Shown here: positions 41,873 through 50,399 of the stretch, one piece after another
Numbering within the stretch: the stretch's first letter is position 1
Layout of the letters: every line of letters begins with the position of its first letter
DNA from: Acidobacteriota bacterium
Lineage (GTDB): Bacteria > Acidobacteriota > Vicinamibacteria > Vicinamibacterales > UBA2999
Length of the DNA stretch: 64,000 nucleotides
NCBI GenBank assembly: GCA_947482665.1
Contig: CANKJK010000010.1
Span: forward strand, 62,001 to 126,000
Direction: 5' to 3'
Made by a program: the position numbers and the translations under genes
Notes under the pieces: model-generated
What the model was told of the DNA's origin: nothing
What the model saw: only the letters and a program-made list of their open reading frames with translations
The model's database searches: none

Positions 41873-42667
41873 GTGGGCTTCTTCGACCATTCAGGACCTC
41901 TCGTCTTCGCCCATCGCGGGGGCCGCGCGCTGGCGCCGGAGAACACCCTTCTGGCGCTGGATGCGGGACTGCGGGCGGGTGCCGACGGACTCGAGTGCGA
42001 TGTCCGTCTGTCCCGGGACGGTGTGCCGGTCGTGATCCATGACGCCATGGTCGACCGCACGACGAATGCCACCGGGCCGGTGCATGCGTACACGGCGGCG
42101 GAGCTGGCGCGGATGGATGCGGCCTGGCAATTCGAGCAGGAGGGGGGCTTCCCCTGGCGTGGGCAGGGCGTGGGTGTGCCCACCCTGTCCGAGGTGCTCG
42201 CGCGATATCGCGACTGTCGCCTGATCATCGAAATGAAGGATGACGTCCCGGAACTGGGTCAGGCGGTCGCCGCGCTGCTGAGGCGGGAGTCGTCGCGCGA
42301 GCGGTTCTGCGCAGCCGGGTTCGGCGCACGCCCAGTCCGCGCGCTGCGCCGTGAACTGCCCGATGTGGCCACCAGCGCGCACATGGCCGAGGTGCGCGCC
42401 GCGCTGTATGGCTCGTGGGCGGGATGGCCGGTTCAGGGGCGCGGGTACGGGGGCTACCAGATTCCGGAAGTGCGCGGCGTCCTGCGTGTGGTCTCCAGGC
42501 GCTTCGTCCGGTTGGCCCACCGCGCGGGGCACAAAGTACAGGTCTGGACGGTCAATGCGGAGGAGGACATGCAGCGCCTGCTCGGCTGGGGGGTGGATGC
42601 CCTCATCACGGATCGGCCCGACCTTGCCAGCCGCACCGTGCGCCGGGATGGGCCTGCTCCCGGGTGA
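41873..42667 (+). CDS. Glycerophosphodiester phosphodiesterase family protein
   Basis: A 264-residue GDPD-domain protein. Seen: 'LVFAHRGGRALAPENTLLALDAGLRAGADGLECDVRLSRDGVPVVIHD' with the catalytic His pair and Glu/Asp metal ligands, then 'LIIEMKDD' and 'KVQVWTVNAEEDMQRLLGWGVDALITDRPD'. It splits glycerophosphodiesters to glycerol-3-phosphate and alcohol; no signal peptide, so cytoplasmic. GTG 41873 is chosen because the fold begins there. The much longer upstream frame is antisense to the MoxR gene and not coding. Confidence 0.9.
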   Translation: MGFFDHSGPLVFAHRGGRALAPENTLLALDAGLRAGADGLECDVRLSRDGVPVVIHDAMVDRTTNATGPVHAYTAAELARMDAAWQFEQEGGFPWRGQGVGVPTLSEVLARYRDCRLIIEMKDDVPELGQAVAALLRRESSRERFCAAGFGARPVRALRRELPDVATSAHMAEVRAALYGSWAGWPVQGRGYGGYQIPEVRGVLRVVSRRFVRLAHRAGHKVQVWTVNAEEDMQRLLGWGVDALITDRPDLASRTVRRDGPAPG

Positions 42668-42769
42668 GCATGCGCCACAGATTCGTCGCGCCGTAGTCAT
42701 TGCACCGCCGGATGGCCTCCAGTAGCATCAGCGCGGTTCCTGGACGTCCGGTCATTGCAGGAGGTAGAG

Positions 42770-43204
42770 ATGAAACGTATTGCTGTCTGTGCGGCGGTGT
42801 TGGTGATGACGTGGGCGGGCGCCGTGAGCCAGGCTCAGGGGCTGAAGTCGGTTGAGGACTTCAGCAAGTGCATGAAGGCGATCGGCGGCGCCGTTGGCGG
42901 TGCCAGCAAGGCCATGCAGTCGGGTTCGATGGCCGACGCCAAGGCCGAGGTCACCAAAGCGAAGCAGTACATGGGCGCCGTGCAGGCGTTCTTCAAGGAA
43001 AAGGGGAAGGCTGATCCGGCAGGCCTCGCGGGCGATGCCATCGCGAAGCTCGGCGCGCTCGAAACCGCGCTCGGCGGGACCGATGCGGCCGCGGCCGGCG
43101 CGGCGTTCAAGGAGGCCGGTGCGGCCTGCGGCGCATGCCACAACAAGTACCGCGATCAGGACCCGACGACGAAGGCCTTCAGCTTCAAGCCCGGCGTGCT
43201 CTAG
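42770..43204 (+). CDS. Small exported cytochrome c (c-556-like)
   Basis: A 144-residue protein with a signal peptide ('IAVCAAVLVMTWAGAVSQAQ'), four probable helices and a C-terminal haem site 'CGACHNKYRDQD'. This fits the cytochrome c'/c-556 four-helix bundle. GGAGG lies 5 bases before ATG 42770, deciding the start; TAGCAT at 42723-42728 is a candidate -10. Its end overlaps the convergent UDG gene by 20 bases. Confidence 0.85.
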   Translation: MKRIAVCAAVLVMTWAGAVSQAQGLKSVEDFSKCMKAIGGAVGGASKAMQSGSMADAKAEVTKAKQYMGAVQAFFKEKGKADPAGLAGDAIAKLGALETALGGTDAAAAGAAFKEAGAACGACHNKYRDQDPTTKAFSFKPGVL

Positions 43205-44000
43205 TCCGGGGTCGTCCAGTCGACGACGCCGGTGCCCGTCTGGTAGCGGGGCGTGCCCGTGACGCTCCGCTGCTCTCTCCCTCCTGAATCAGCTGCTTCG
43301 CCAGTTCGAAGACCTCCTCCATCATCGGCGCCGTCAGGCGGCCCGTGTTCGTGTTCTGCCGGCTGGGGTGGAAGCATCCGATGAGAAGCGGCTCTCCCGG
43401 TCCCAGATCACACACGACGCCGTGTCCGAACGCCGGCCGCGGCCGCACGATGACACCGTGCGCCGCCGCCAGGCGCAGCCACGCGGAGAAGCCGATGCCA
43501 CCAAGCGCGACGACCACGCGCACCCGGGGGAGTTGCGCCACCTCCGCCGCCAGGTGAGGGAGGCAGCGCCGGATCTCCTCCGGCGTCGGCGTGTTGTCCG
43601 GCGGGGCACAGCGGACGGCGGCGGCAATGTAGGCGTCAGTCAGGTGGAGGCCGTCGTCGCGGTGGTGCGACGTCGGCTGATTCGCGAATCCGGTTCGATG
43701 GAGCGCGGACATCAGGAAGTCGCCCGAGCCGCCGATGCCGTCGCCCGTGAAGACACGGCCGGTCCGGTTGGCGCCATGGGCGGCCGGCGCCAGCCCTACG
43801 ATGAGCAGGCGGGCCCGTGGATCTCCGAAGCCCGGCACGGGCTTCGCCCAGTAGACGTCGTCGCGGTAGGCCCGCTTCTTCTCCCGTCCGATGCGTTCGC
43901 CGTAGCTCCGCAATCTCGGACAGGCCGTGCACTGCACGATGACGCCATGAACGTGCGTCAGGCCTGCCGGCACCGCCGTGATTCGCAATCTTGTGCCCAT
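43185..44000 (-). CDS. Uracil-DNA glycosylase, family 5 (UDGb)
   Basis: A 271-residue glycosylase. Motif A 'LLIVGLAPAAHGANRTGRVFTGDGIGGSGDFLM' is the UDGb type (GLAPAxHGANRTGR); iron-sulphur Cys are in 'CTACPRLRSYGERIG' and 'AVRCAPPDNTPTPEEIRRCLPHL'; motif B is 'CFHPSRQNTNTGRL'. Removes uracil, and often hypoxanthine or xanthine, from DNA. The C-terminal ~35 residues are Arg/Ala-rich and may bind DNA. ATG 44000 is selected since the fold starts there; TATCTT lies 12 bases upstream. Confidence 0.9.
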   Translation of the reverse strand: MGTRLRITAVPAGLTHVHGVIVQCTACPRLRSYGERIGREKKRAYRDDVYWAKPVPGFGDPRARLLIVGLAPAAHGANRTGRVFTGDGIGGSGDFLMSALHRTGFANQPTSHHRDDGLHLTDAYIAAAVRCAPPDNTPTPEEIRRCLPHLAAEVAQLPRVRVVVALGGIGFSAWLRLAAAHGVIVRPRPAFGHGVVCDLGPGEPLLIGCFHPSRQNTNTGRLTAPMMEEVFELAKQLIQEGESSGASRARPATRRAPASSTGRPRTRARRA

Positions 44001-44066
44001 GGTCCGGCAGCTAAGATAGCGGAAGAATCCAGCCGGCTCGAGGCCCCAGGGGAGAGATGATCGCGT

Positions 44067-46745
44067 ATGCGTAATCCGGTTCCGACTGATCCCGCTGAGA
44101 TTGAAGCCCTCGAGACCCGCGAGTGGCTCGATTCCCTCGATTACGTGCTGCAGCACGGCGGGCCGGTCCGCGTCGGCAGGCTGCTGCATGAGTTGGCGGT
44201 GCATGCGCAGGAGGCTGGGGTTCGTTTGCCCTTCACGGCGGCTACGCCGTACCTCAACACGATCCCCGCCGACCAGCAGCCCCCGCTGCCAGGCAGCCGC
44301 GAGATTGAACGCCGGATTAAAAGCCTTGTTCGCTGGAATGCGTTGGCGATGGTGGTGCGGGCCAATCGGACGGAAGACGGGATCGGCGGCCACATTTCCA
44401 CGTTCGCATCGTCAGCGACCCTCTACGAGGTCGGGTTCAATCACTTCTTCCACGGGAAGGGTGACCACAACGATCAGGACCTGGTGTTCTTCCAGGGACA
44501 CGGTGCGCCCGGGATCTACGCACGTGCGTTTCTCGAAGGACGCCTCACGGTGCAGCAGCTCGAGAACTTCCGGCGTGAACTGAAGCCGGGCGGCGGACTC
44601 TCGTCCTATCCGCATCCCTGGCTCATGCCCGACTTCTGGGAGTTCCCGACGGTCTCGATGGGACTCGGTCCCCTCACCGCGATCTATCAGGCGCGGTTCA
44701 TGCGCTATCTCGAGGACCGTGGCTTGAAGGCGCCGGGGAAGGCCAAGGTCTGGGCCTTTCTGGGTGACGGCGAGACCGACGAGCCTGAGGCCCTCGGCGC
44801 CATTACGCTGGCCTCTCGCGAACGGCTCGACAACCTGATCTTCGTGATCAACTGCAACCTGCAGCGGCTGGATGGTCCGGTGCGCGGCAACGGCCAGATC
44901 ATCCCGGAGCTGGAAGCCGCCTTCCGCGGCGCAGGCTGGAACGTCATCAAGGTCATCTGGGGCTCGGAGTGGGATCCGCTGCTCGCCAAGGATCACGACG
45001 GGCTGCTGGTCACGCGCATGGGCGAAGTGGTGGACGGCGAATACCAGAAGTACGCCGTATCGTCAGGCGCCTACATCCGCGAGCACTTCTGGGGCAAGGA
45101 TCCCCGGTTACTGGAGATGGTGAGTCATCTCTCGGATGATCAGCTCAAGAAGCTGTCGCTCGGGGGCCACGACCCGGTGAAGGTGTTCGCGGCCTACGAC
45201 GCAGCCGTGCGGCACACGGGCCAGCCGACCGTGATCCTGGCCCGCACGATCAAGGGCTACGGCATCGGCGAGGCTGGTGAGGGCAAGAACATCACCCACC
45301 AGCAGAAGAAGTTGAACGAAGTCGAGCTCCGCGCGTTCCGGTCCCGGTTCGGCGTGCCCATCTCCGACGACGACATCGCCAACGCGCCCTTCTACCTGCC
45401 GTCTCCCGACAGTCCCGAGGCCCGCTACATTCAGGAGCGGCGTGCCGAGCTTGGCGGGTTCGTGCCCAGCCGCACGGTGACGGCGCCACCCCTGGTGCTC
45501 GAGACGCTGCCCGAGGTCTTCACCGAGTTCCACGACGGCACGCCCGACCGCAAGGCCTCGACGACGATGGCGTTTGTCCGGATGCTGGCGAAGCTGCTCA
45601 AGGATCCGGAGATCGGCAAGCTGGTCGTCCCGATCGTGCCGGATGAGGCGCGGACCTTCGGCATGGAGCCTCTCTTTCGTCAGGTCGGCATCTATTCGCA
45701 CGTCGGCCAACTCTACGAGCCGGTCGACAGCGACACGCTCCTCTATTACAAGGAGGCGCGCGACGGACAGATCCTGGAAGAGGGCATCAACGAGGCCGGC
45801 TCGCTGTCGTCGTTCGTGTCGGCAGGGACGGCCTACGCCACGCACGGCGTGAATACGATTCCCTTCTTCATCTTCTATTCGATGTTCGGGATGCAGCGCG
45901 TCGGAGACCTGGTGTGGCTCGCGGCGGACTCGCGGACCCGCGGGTTCCTGCTCGGCGGCACGTCGGGCCGGACGACGCTGGCTGGAGAGGGGCTGCAGCA
46001 CCAGGACGGCCACAGCCACTTGCTGGCGAGCGCCGTGCCGAACCTGATTGCCTACGATCCGGCCTTTGCCTATGAGATTGCCGTCATCGTCGAGGACGGC
46101 ATCCGGCGGATGTACAAGGAGCAGGAGAGCGTCTTCTACTACATCACTGTGATGAACGAGCAGTACGAGCAGCCGGCCATGCCGCCGGGAGTGCGCGAGG
46201 ACATCCTCCGTGGGCTCTACCGCTTCCGTCCGGCGTCGGGCCCGGCCGCGCACCGGGCGCAACTGGTCGGCAGCGGCGCCATTCTGCTCGAAGTGCTCAA
46301 GGCGCAGGCGATACTCGCGTCCGACTACGGTGTGTCGGCGGATGTGTGGAGCGCGACCAGCTATACCGAACTGGCCCGTAACGCCACCGATGTGGCGCGT
46401 TGGAACCGGTTGCATCCAGGTGAGACGCCGCGCCTCTCTCACATCGAACACTGCCTGGCTGCGACGGACGGCGTCATCGTGGCCGCCTCCGACTACGTGA
46501 AGGCGTTGCCGGACACGCTGGGCCGCTGGCTGGACCGGTCGGTGACGACGCTGGGTACCGATGGCTTCGGGCGCAGTGATGGGCGTGCGGGGCTGCGGGA
46601 CTTCTTCGAGGTGGATGCCCGGCATGTGGTGATCGCGACGCTGGCTGCTCTGGCCCGTGCCGGTGAGCTCGATGTCGTTGTGGTGACAAAGGCCATGCAG
46701 GGCTTTGGCATCGAGTCCGACCGTCCCAATCCGGCGGTGTCATGA
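44067..46745 (+). CDS. aceE: Pyruvate dehydrogenase E1 component, homodimeric type
   Basis: An 892-residue E1, close to the 887 of E. coli AceE. The TPP motif 'FLGDGETDEPEALGAITLASRERLDNLIFVINCN' is complete; also 'RANRTEDGIGGHISTFASSATLYEVGFNHFF' at the N-terminus, 'TIKGYGIGEAGEGKNITHQQKKL' and 'EGLQHQDGHSHLLASAVPN'. It decarboxylates pyruvate and acetylates the E2 lipoyl group. AGGGGAGAG precedes ATG. It overlaps aceF by ATGA, so the two proteins are translationally coupled. E3 (lpd) is not adjacent. Confidence 0.95.
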   Translation: MRNPVPTDPAEIEALETREWLDSLDYVLQHGGPVRVGRLLHELAVHAQEAGVRLPFTAATPYLNTIPADQQPPLPGSREIERRIKSLVRWNALAMVVRANRTEDGIGGHISTFASSATLYEVGFNHFFHGKGDHNDQDLVFFQGHGAPGIYARAFLEGRLTVQQLENFRRELKPGGGLSSYPHPWLMPDFWEFPTVSMGLGPLTAIYQARFMRYLEDRGLKAPGKAKVWAFLGDGETDEPEALGAITLASRERLDNLIFVINCNLQRLDGPVRGNGQIIPELEAAFRGAGWNVIKVIWGSEWDPLLAKDHDGLLVTRMGEVVDGEYQKYAVSSGAYIREHFWGKDPRLLEMVSHLSDDQLKKLSLGGHDPVKVFAAYDAAVRHTGQPTVILARTIKGYGIGEAGEGKNITHQQKKLNEVELRAFRSRFGVPISDDDIANAPFYLPSPDSPEARYIQERRAELGGFVPSRTVTAPPLVLETLPEVFTEFHDGTPDRKASTTMAFVRMLAKLLKDPEIGKLVVPIVPDEARTFGMEPLFRQVGIYSHVGQLYEPVDSDTLLYYKEARDGQILEEGINEAGSLSSFVSAGTAYATHGVNTIPFFIFYSMFGMQRVGDLVWLAADSRTRGFLLGGTSGRTTLAGEGLQHQDGHSHLLASAVPNLIAYDPAFAYEIAVIVEDGIRRMYKEQESVFYYITVMNEQYEQPAMPPGVREDILRGLYRFRPASGPAAHRAQLVGSGAILLEVLKAQAILASDYGVSADVWSATSYTELARNATDVARWNRLHPGETPRLSHIEHCLAATDGVIVAASDYVKALPDTLGRWLDRSVTTLGTDGFGRSDGRAGLRDFFEVDARHVVIATLAALARAGELDVVVVTKAMQGFGIESDRPNPAVS

Positions 46746-48031
46746 CCGTGTTCCTGCTTCCTGCACTGGGCGAGAACGTCGCGGCCGGGGTCGTCGCGCG
46801 GGTGCTCGTGCGGGTGGGCGAGACCCTCGCGAAGGATCAGGGCGTCGTCGAACTGGAGACGGACAAGGCGACGGTCGAAGTGCCGTCCACCGTCGCCGGC
46901 GTGGTGCGGTCCATTGCCATCAAGCCGGGGGACCGTGTCCAGGCCGGGGCCCTGGTGCTCGAGGTCGACGGTGACGCCGGTGTGGCGGTGACGGCGCCTG
47001 CCGCGCCGGCGGTTCCTGCCGCCCGCTCACACGCTGCGCCGGCGGCTGTGGCCCCTCTGCCCGAGCCCGTCGCCGACGTGCCATCGCCCCTGCGGGTCTC
47101 AGTACCTGCGCAGGGGAGAGGCCCGATCGCGCCGGCCTCGCCACGGGTGCGCCGTCTGGCTCGGGAGATTGGTGTTGATGTCCTGGCCGTCGATGGCAAC
47201 GGTCCGGAAGGCCGCATCACCCAGCATGACGTTAAGTCGCACGCCGCTCGGGCGTTCTCGGCATTAGTGGCGTCGGCGGGATCTCACGCGCCATCGGCCT
47301 CGCGGGACCTGCCGGATCTTTCACGATGGGGTGCCGTCGAGCGACAGCCGATGTCGAGTGTGCGTCGGGCGACGGCCGTCCACCTGGCGCAAGCCTGGGC
47401 AACGGTGCCACAGGTGACGCAGGCCGACAAGGCTGACATCACGGAGCTTGAGGCGGTTCGCAAGCGGCTCGCGCCCGATGTGGAGGCGCAGGGTGGCAAG
47501 CTGACGATGACGGCGATTCTGGTGAAAGTGCTCGCGGCTGCGGTGCGGCAGTTTCCCCAGTTCAACGCCTGTGTGGATATGGCCGCCGAGCAGGTCGTGT
47601 TCCGGCAGTACGTCAACGTCGGCGTCGCGGTCGAGACGGACCGCGGCCTCCTGGTACCGGTGGTGAAGGATGCGGATCGCAAGGGGCTCGGTGCGATCGC
47701 CGTTGAGGTTCAGGCGCTGGCGGTGAAGGCGCGCGACCGGAAGCTGAGTCTGGACGAGATGAGTGGCGGCGGCATCAGTATCTCGAACCTGGGTGGCATC
47801 GGCGGGACGCACTTCACGCCCATCGTGAACTGGCCCGAGGTGGCGATTCTCGGCGTGTCGCGCGGCGCGATGGAGCCCGTCTATCGGAACGGGGCGTTCG
47901 AGCCCCGCTTGATGCTGCCGCTCTCGCTGTCCTACGACCACCGCCTCATCGACGGGGCGGACGGCATTCGCTTTCTGCGCTGGATCTCTGAGACGCTCGA
48001 AGCACCGCACCGGTTGGCCTTGATTTCGTAG
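46742..48031 (+). CDS. aceF: Dihydrolipoamide acetyltransferase (E2) of pyruvate dehydrogenase
   Basis: A 429-residue E2 with only one lipoyl domain (about 1-78, Lys in 'ELETDKATVEVPS'; E. coli has three). An Ala/Pro linker, a peripheral subunit-binding domain ('ASPRVRRLAREIGVDVLAVDGNGPEGRITQHDV') and the catalytic domain ending 'LSLSYDHRLIDGADGIRFLRWI' with His and Asp follow. Transfers acetyl to CoA. Follows aceE with a 4-base overlap. Its lipoyl group would be made by LipA, encoded convergently just downstream. Confidence 0.95.
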   Translation: MTVFLLPALGENVAAGVVARVLVRVGETLAKDQGVVELETDKATVEVPSTVAGVVRSIAIKPGDRVQAGALVLEVDGDAGVAVTAPAAPAVPAARSHAAPAAVAPLPEPVADVPSPLRVSVPAQGRGPIAPASPRVRRLAREIGVDVLAVDGNGPEGRITQHDVKSHAARAFSALVASAGSHAPSASRDLPDLSRWGAVERQPMSSVRRATAVHLAQAWATVPQVTQADKADITELEAVRKRLAPDVEAQGGKLTMTAILVKVLAAAVRQFPQFNACVDMAAEQVVFRQYVNVGVAVETDRGLLVPVVKDADRKGLGAIAVEVQALAVKARDRKLSLDEMSGGGISISNLGGIGGTHFTPIVNWPEVAILGVSRGAMEPVYRNGAFEPRLMLPLSLSYDHRLIDGADGIRFLRWISETLEAPHRLALIS

Positions 48032-48061
48032 CCGGTGGCCTGTGGACGGGGCAGTGCGATG

Positions 48062-48159
48062 CCCCGGGGCGAGGGGCCGTTCCAGCACGACTGAAGTGAA
48101 CGAGCCAAGTGCGTGTTACAGGCGCCCGCGGAGCGCAGGAACGGCCCCTCGTTCCGGGG
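48062..48159. repeat. Long inverted repeat between convergent aceF and lipA
   Basis: Two 22-bp arms (48062-48083 and 48138-48159) are inverted copies with two mismatches, including 14 perfect bases. The loop is 54 bases. There is no T run. It could act as a shared terminator or be one copy of a dispersed palindromic element. Confidence 0.7.
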
Positions 48160-48177
48160 TGTCGAGCTGCCGGACAA

Positions 48178-49080
48178 CTACCGGCTGACGGCGGCTTCGT
48201 GCGCGTCGGCCTGTTCGTGCGCGTGGTAGGAGCTGCGCACCAGCGGACCTGACTCCACATGCGTGAAGCCCAGCGCCATCGCCTGCGCCTTGAGCTCCGC
48301 GAATTCATCCGGGTGGTAGTAGCGGATCATCGGCGTGTGCGCCGCACTCGGCCGCAGATACTGACCGATCGTCAGGATCTGGACGCCGACCTTCCGGAGG
48401 TCGCCAAATACCTGCAGGATCTCGTCCCGCTCCTCGCCGAGGCCAACCATGATGCCCGTCTTCGTGGCGATGTGCGGCGCATAGGTGCGTGAGCGGTCGA
48501 GCAGTTCGAGTGAGCGAGGATAGCGGCCGCCCGAGCGCGCCATGCGATAGAGTCGCGGCACGGTCTCGATGTTGTGGTTGAGCACATCAGGGCCGGCGTC
48601 AAGCACGGTCTTGAGCGGTGCTTCCTTGCCCTGGAAATCCGGAATCAGCACTTCGATGCGGCACTCGGGACGCTGCGCACGCGTCCGCTGGATCGTGTCC
48701 GCGAAGATGGCGGCGCCGCCGTCGGGGAGGTCGTCGCGATCGACGGATGTGATGACCGCGTGCTTGAGCGCCATCGAGACGATCGCGTGGGCGACGCGTC
48801 TCGGCTCGTCCAGGTCAGTCACCACGGGCTTGCCGTGCGCCACCGCGCAGTACGTGCAGGCGCGCGTACAGATGTCCCCCAGAATCATGAACGTCGCTGT
48901 GCCGTGATGCCAGCACTCGCCGATGTTCGGGCAGTGGGCGTCCTCGCACACGGTGTTGAGCTTCAGGTCCGCCATGATCGACTTCAGGCGGATGAAGTTC
49001 TCCGAACCCGGGGCGCGGACCTTCAGCCAGGCCGGCTTGGCCTCCCGCGGCCGAACGAAGTTCAGGGGCGCTTCGTGCAT
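48178..49080 (-). CDS. lipA: Lipoyl synthase
   Basis: A 300-residue radical SAM enzyme adding two sulphurs to octanoyl groups. Auxiliary cluster Cys in 'VCEDAHCPNIGECWHHGTATFMILGDICTRACTYC', the latter providing CX3CX2C; 'VVTDLDEPRRVAHAIVSM', 'SVDRDDLPDGGA', 'VLNHNIETVPRLYRMAR', 'TKTGIMVGLGEERDEI' and 'YYHPDEFAELKAQAMALGF...SGPLVRSSYHA' all match. TACACT lies 7 bases before ATG. Its product supports the E2 encoded by aceF. lipB is not seen nearby. Confidence 0.96.
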   Translation of the reverse strand: MHEAPLNFVRPREAKPAWLKVRAPGSENFIRLKSIMADLKLNTVCEDAHCPNIGECWHHGTATFMILGDICTRACTYCAVAHGKPVVTDLDEPRRVAHAIVSMALKHAVITSVDRDDLPDGGAAIFADTIQRTRAQRPECRIEVLIPDFQGKEAPLKTVLDAGPDVLNHNIETVPRLYRMARSGGRYPRSLELLDRSRTYAPHIATKTGIMVGLGEERDEILQVFGDLRKVGVQILTIGQYLRPSAAHTPMIRYYHPDEFAELKAQAMALGFTHVESGPLVRSSYHAHEQADAHEAAVSR

Positions 49081-49087
49081 TGGCTCT

Positions 49088-49093
49088 AGTGTA
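49088..49093 (-). promoter_or_regulatory. -10-like box, probable leaderless promoter of lipA
   Basis: TACACT on the minus strand precedes ATG 49080 by 7 bases. It shares the 50-base divergent gap with the promoter at 49117-49122. Confidence 0.45.
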
Positions 49094-49116
49094 CCTGACG
49101 CCCTGTGGGGCTCGGC

Positions 49117-49122
49117 TATGAT
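49117..49122 (+). promoter_or_regulatory. -10-like box, probable leaderless promoter
   Basis: TATGAT is followed by 8 bases and ATG 49131; no Shine-Dalgarno sequence. Confidence 0.5.
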
Positions 49123-49130
49123 CGGCCCCC

Positions 49131-49829
49131 ATGCAGAAGCTCTCGATCACCTGGCTCGGGCACGGCACATTCCGCTTCACGACCCCCGGCGGCAAGCGGG
49201 TGCTGGTGGATCCCTGGCTCCAGGGGAATCCGGCCTGCCCGGACGTACTCAAGAAGCCCGGTGCGCTGGACCTCATCCTGGTCACGCATGGGCACTCCGA
49301 CCACATCGATGACCTGGTGGCGACGGCGCGGGAAACCGGGGCGCCGGTGGTCGGCATCTTCGAGTTGTGCACCTGGCTTGGGTCCAAGGGCATCAGCAAT
49401 ACGGTACCCATGAACAAGGGCGGCGGCGTCGATGTCGCGGGACTGCGCGTCACGATGGTGGACGCGAAGCATAGCGCCGGCTACCTGGATAACGGCGTCA
49501 TGGTGTACATGGGTGAACCCGCAGGGTTCGTGGTCCGGCTCGAGGACGGGCTCACTCTCTACATCGCCGGTGACACCGCGCTCTTCGGCGACATGCGGCT
49601 GATCGGCGAGATCTACAAGCCCGACATCGCATTCCTGCCGATTGGCGACCGATTCACGATGGGACCGGACACGGCGGCCTACGCGTGCGGCCTGCTCGGG
49701 GTGAAACAGGTGGTGCCGCTCCACTGGGGCACGTTTCCGTTGCTGACCGGGACGCCCGACGCGTTCCAGGCCTTGTTGCCGTCGGGTGTTGAGCTGCTGG
49801 GGCTTCGTCCCGGCGAGAGCACCGAGTAG
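49131..49829 (+). CDS. UPF0173-type metal-dependent hydrolase (metallo-beta-lactamase fold)
   Basis: A 232-residue metallo-beta-lactamase-fold protein. Metal ligands are seen in 'LGHGTFRF', 'LVTHGHSDHIDDL' (HxHxDH), 'VDAKHSAGY', 'LYIAGDTALFGDM' and 'VPLHWGTFPLL'. This is the pattern of YtkL/UPF0173 hydrolases. No signal peptide; cytoplasmic. Physiological substrate unknown. Divergent from lipA and convergent with the cupredoxin operon. Confidence 0.9.
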   Translation: MQKLSITWLGHGTFRFTTPGGKRVLVDPWLQGNPACPDVLKKPGALDLILVTHGHSDHIDDLVATARETGAPVVGIFELCTWLGSKGISNTVPMNKGGGVDVAGLRVTMVDAKHSAGYLDNGVMVYMGEPAGFVVRLEDGLTLYIAGDTALFGDMRLIGEIYKPDIAFLPIGDRFTMGPDTAAYACGLLGVKQVVPLHWGTFPLLTGTPDAFQALLPSGVELLGLRPGESTE

Positions 49830-49870
49830 GGACGACGGGCCTGGCCGAGCCGGGTCCGCCTTCTCTCGGA

Positions 49871-50380
49871 CTACCGCACGATGATCGTGCCCTGCAGGTT
49901 CCGATTGGTCGGTTGATCGTGGTCGTGGAAGCCGCAGGTCCGGGACACGGTGTAGTTCCCGGTCTGCCGCGTCTGCCCTGCGGTGAGGAAGCCCGCCTGG
50001 TTCGTCGCCGTGCAGTCGGTGTGCTCCGGGTGAGGGTCAGAGGACATGTCGTGTGGCCGGCTGTCGGTGTTGACGAAAGTGACGCGGCCCCCGACGGCAA
50101 TCGTCACGGACTGAGGCGAGACGCCGGCACTCGTGATCGTGATCGTGGCCGTGCTGCCCGGCGACGGTGCCGGTGACGGTGACGGCGTAGGTGTCGGACT
50201 CGGGCTCGGCGCCGGACTCGGAGAGGGTGAGGGGCTCGGCGCAGGGCTGGGAGTGGGCGAGGGGCTCGGGCTCGGCGTCGGACTGGTCGGCGTGCTGCTG
50301 CTCCCGGCGCCGCAGGCGAAGGTCGCCACGAGCCCGGCCACGGCCGCTGCGCCGAGGATCGACCGAGTCAGTCGGGTCAT
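49871..50380 (-). CDS. Cupredoxin-like lipoprotein with Pro/Ser spacer
   Basis: A 169-residue protein with a lipoprotein-type signal ('GAAAVAGLVATFACGAG', lipid Cys about 23). A 46-residue Pro/Ser/Thr/Ala repeat (30-75) and a plastocyanin-like domain ('SVTIAVGGRVTFVNTDSRPHDMSSDPHPEHTDC...SRTCGFHDHDQ...LQGTIIVR') follow. The His of 'RPHDM' plus Cys and His of 'CGFHDH' give a type I copper site, though a Met ligand is not obvious. Membrane-tethered electron carrier. Third gene of the operon driven by the sigma-54 promoter at 51780-51795. Confidence 0.82.
   Translation of the reverse strand: MTRLTRSILGAAAVAGLVATFACGAGSSSTPTSPTPSPSPSPTPSPAPSPSPSPSPAPSPSPTPTPSPSPAPSPGSTATITITSAGVSPQSVTIAVGGRVTFVNTDSRPHDMSSDPHPEHTDCTATNQAGFLTAGQTRQTGNYTVSRTCGFHDHDQPTNRNLQGTIIVR
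50156..50293 (-). repeat. Low-complexity repeat coding Pro/Ser-rich linker
   Basis: A run of degenerate six-base units encodes alternating Pro-Ser, Pro-Thr and Pro-Ala residues in the cupredoxin lipoprotein. It is a flexible extended spacer between the membrane anchor and the copper domain, and its length is likely to vary between strains. Confidence 0.85.
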
Positions 50381-50399
50381 GACGGAGTCCCTTTCCGGA

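Noticed and set aside
48032-48177. Insertion sequence or MITE with terminal repeats
   Set aside because: Only one copy is visible, no target-site duplication is clear and no transposase is present. Kept as an inverted repeat of unknown nature.
50156-50293. Tandem repeat as a possible CRISPR array
   Set aside because: The units are six-base codon pairs in frame with a Pro/Ser linker; there are no spacers.
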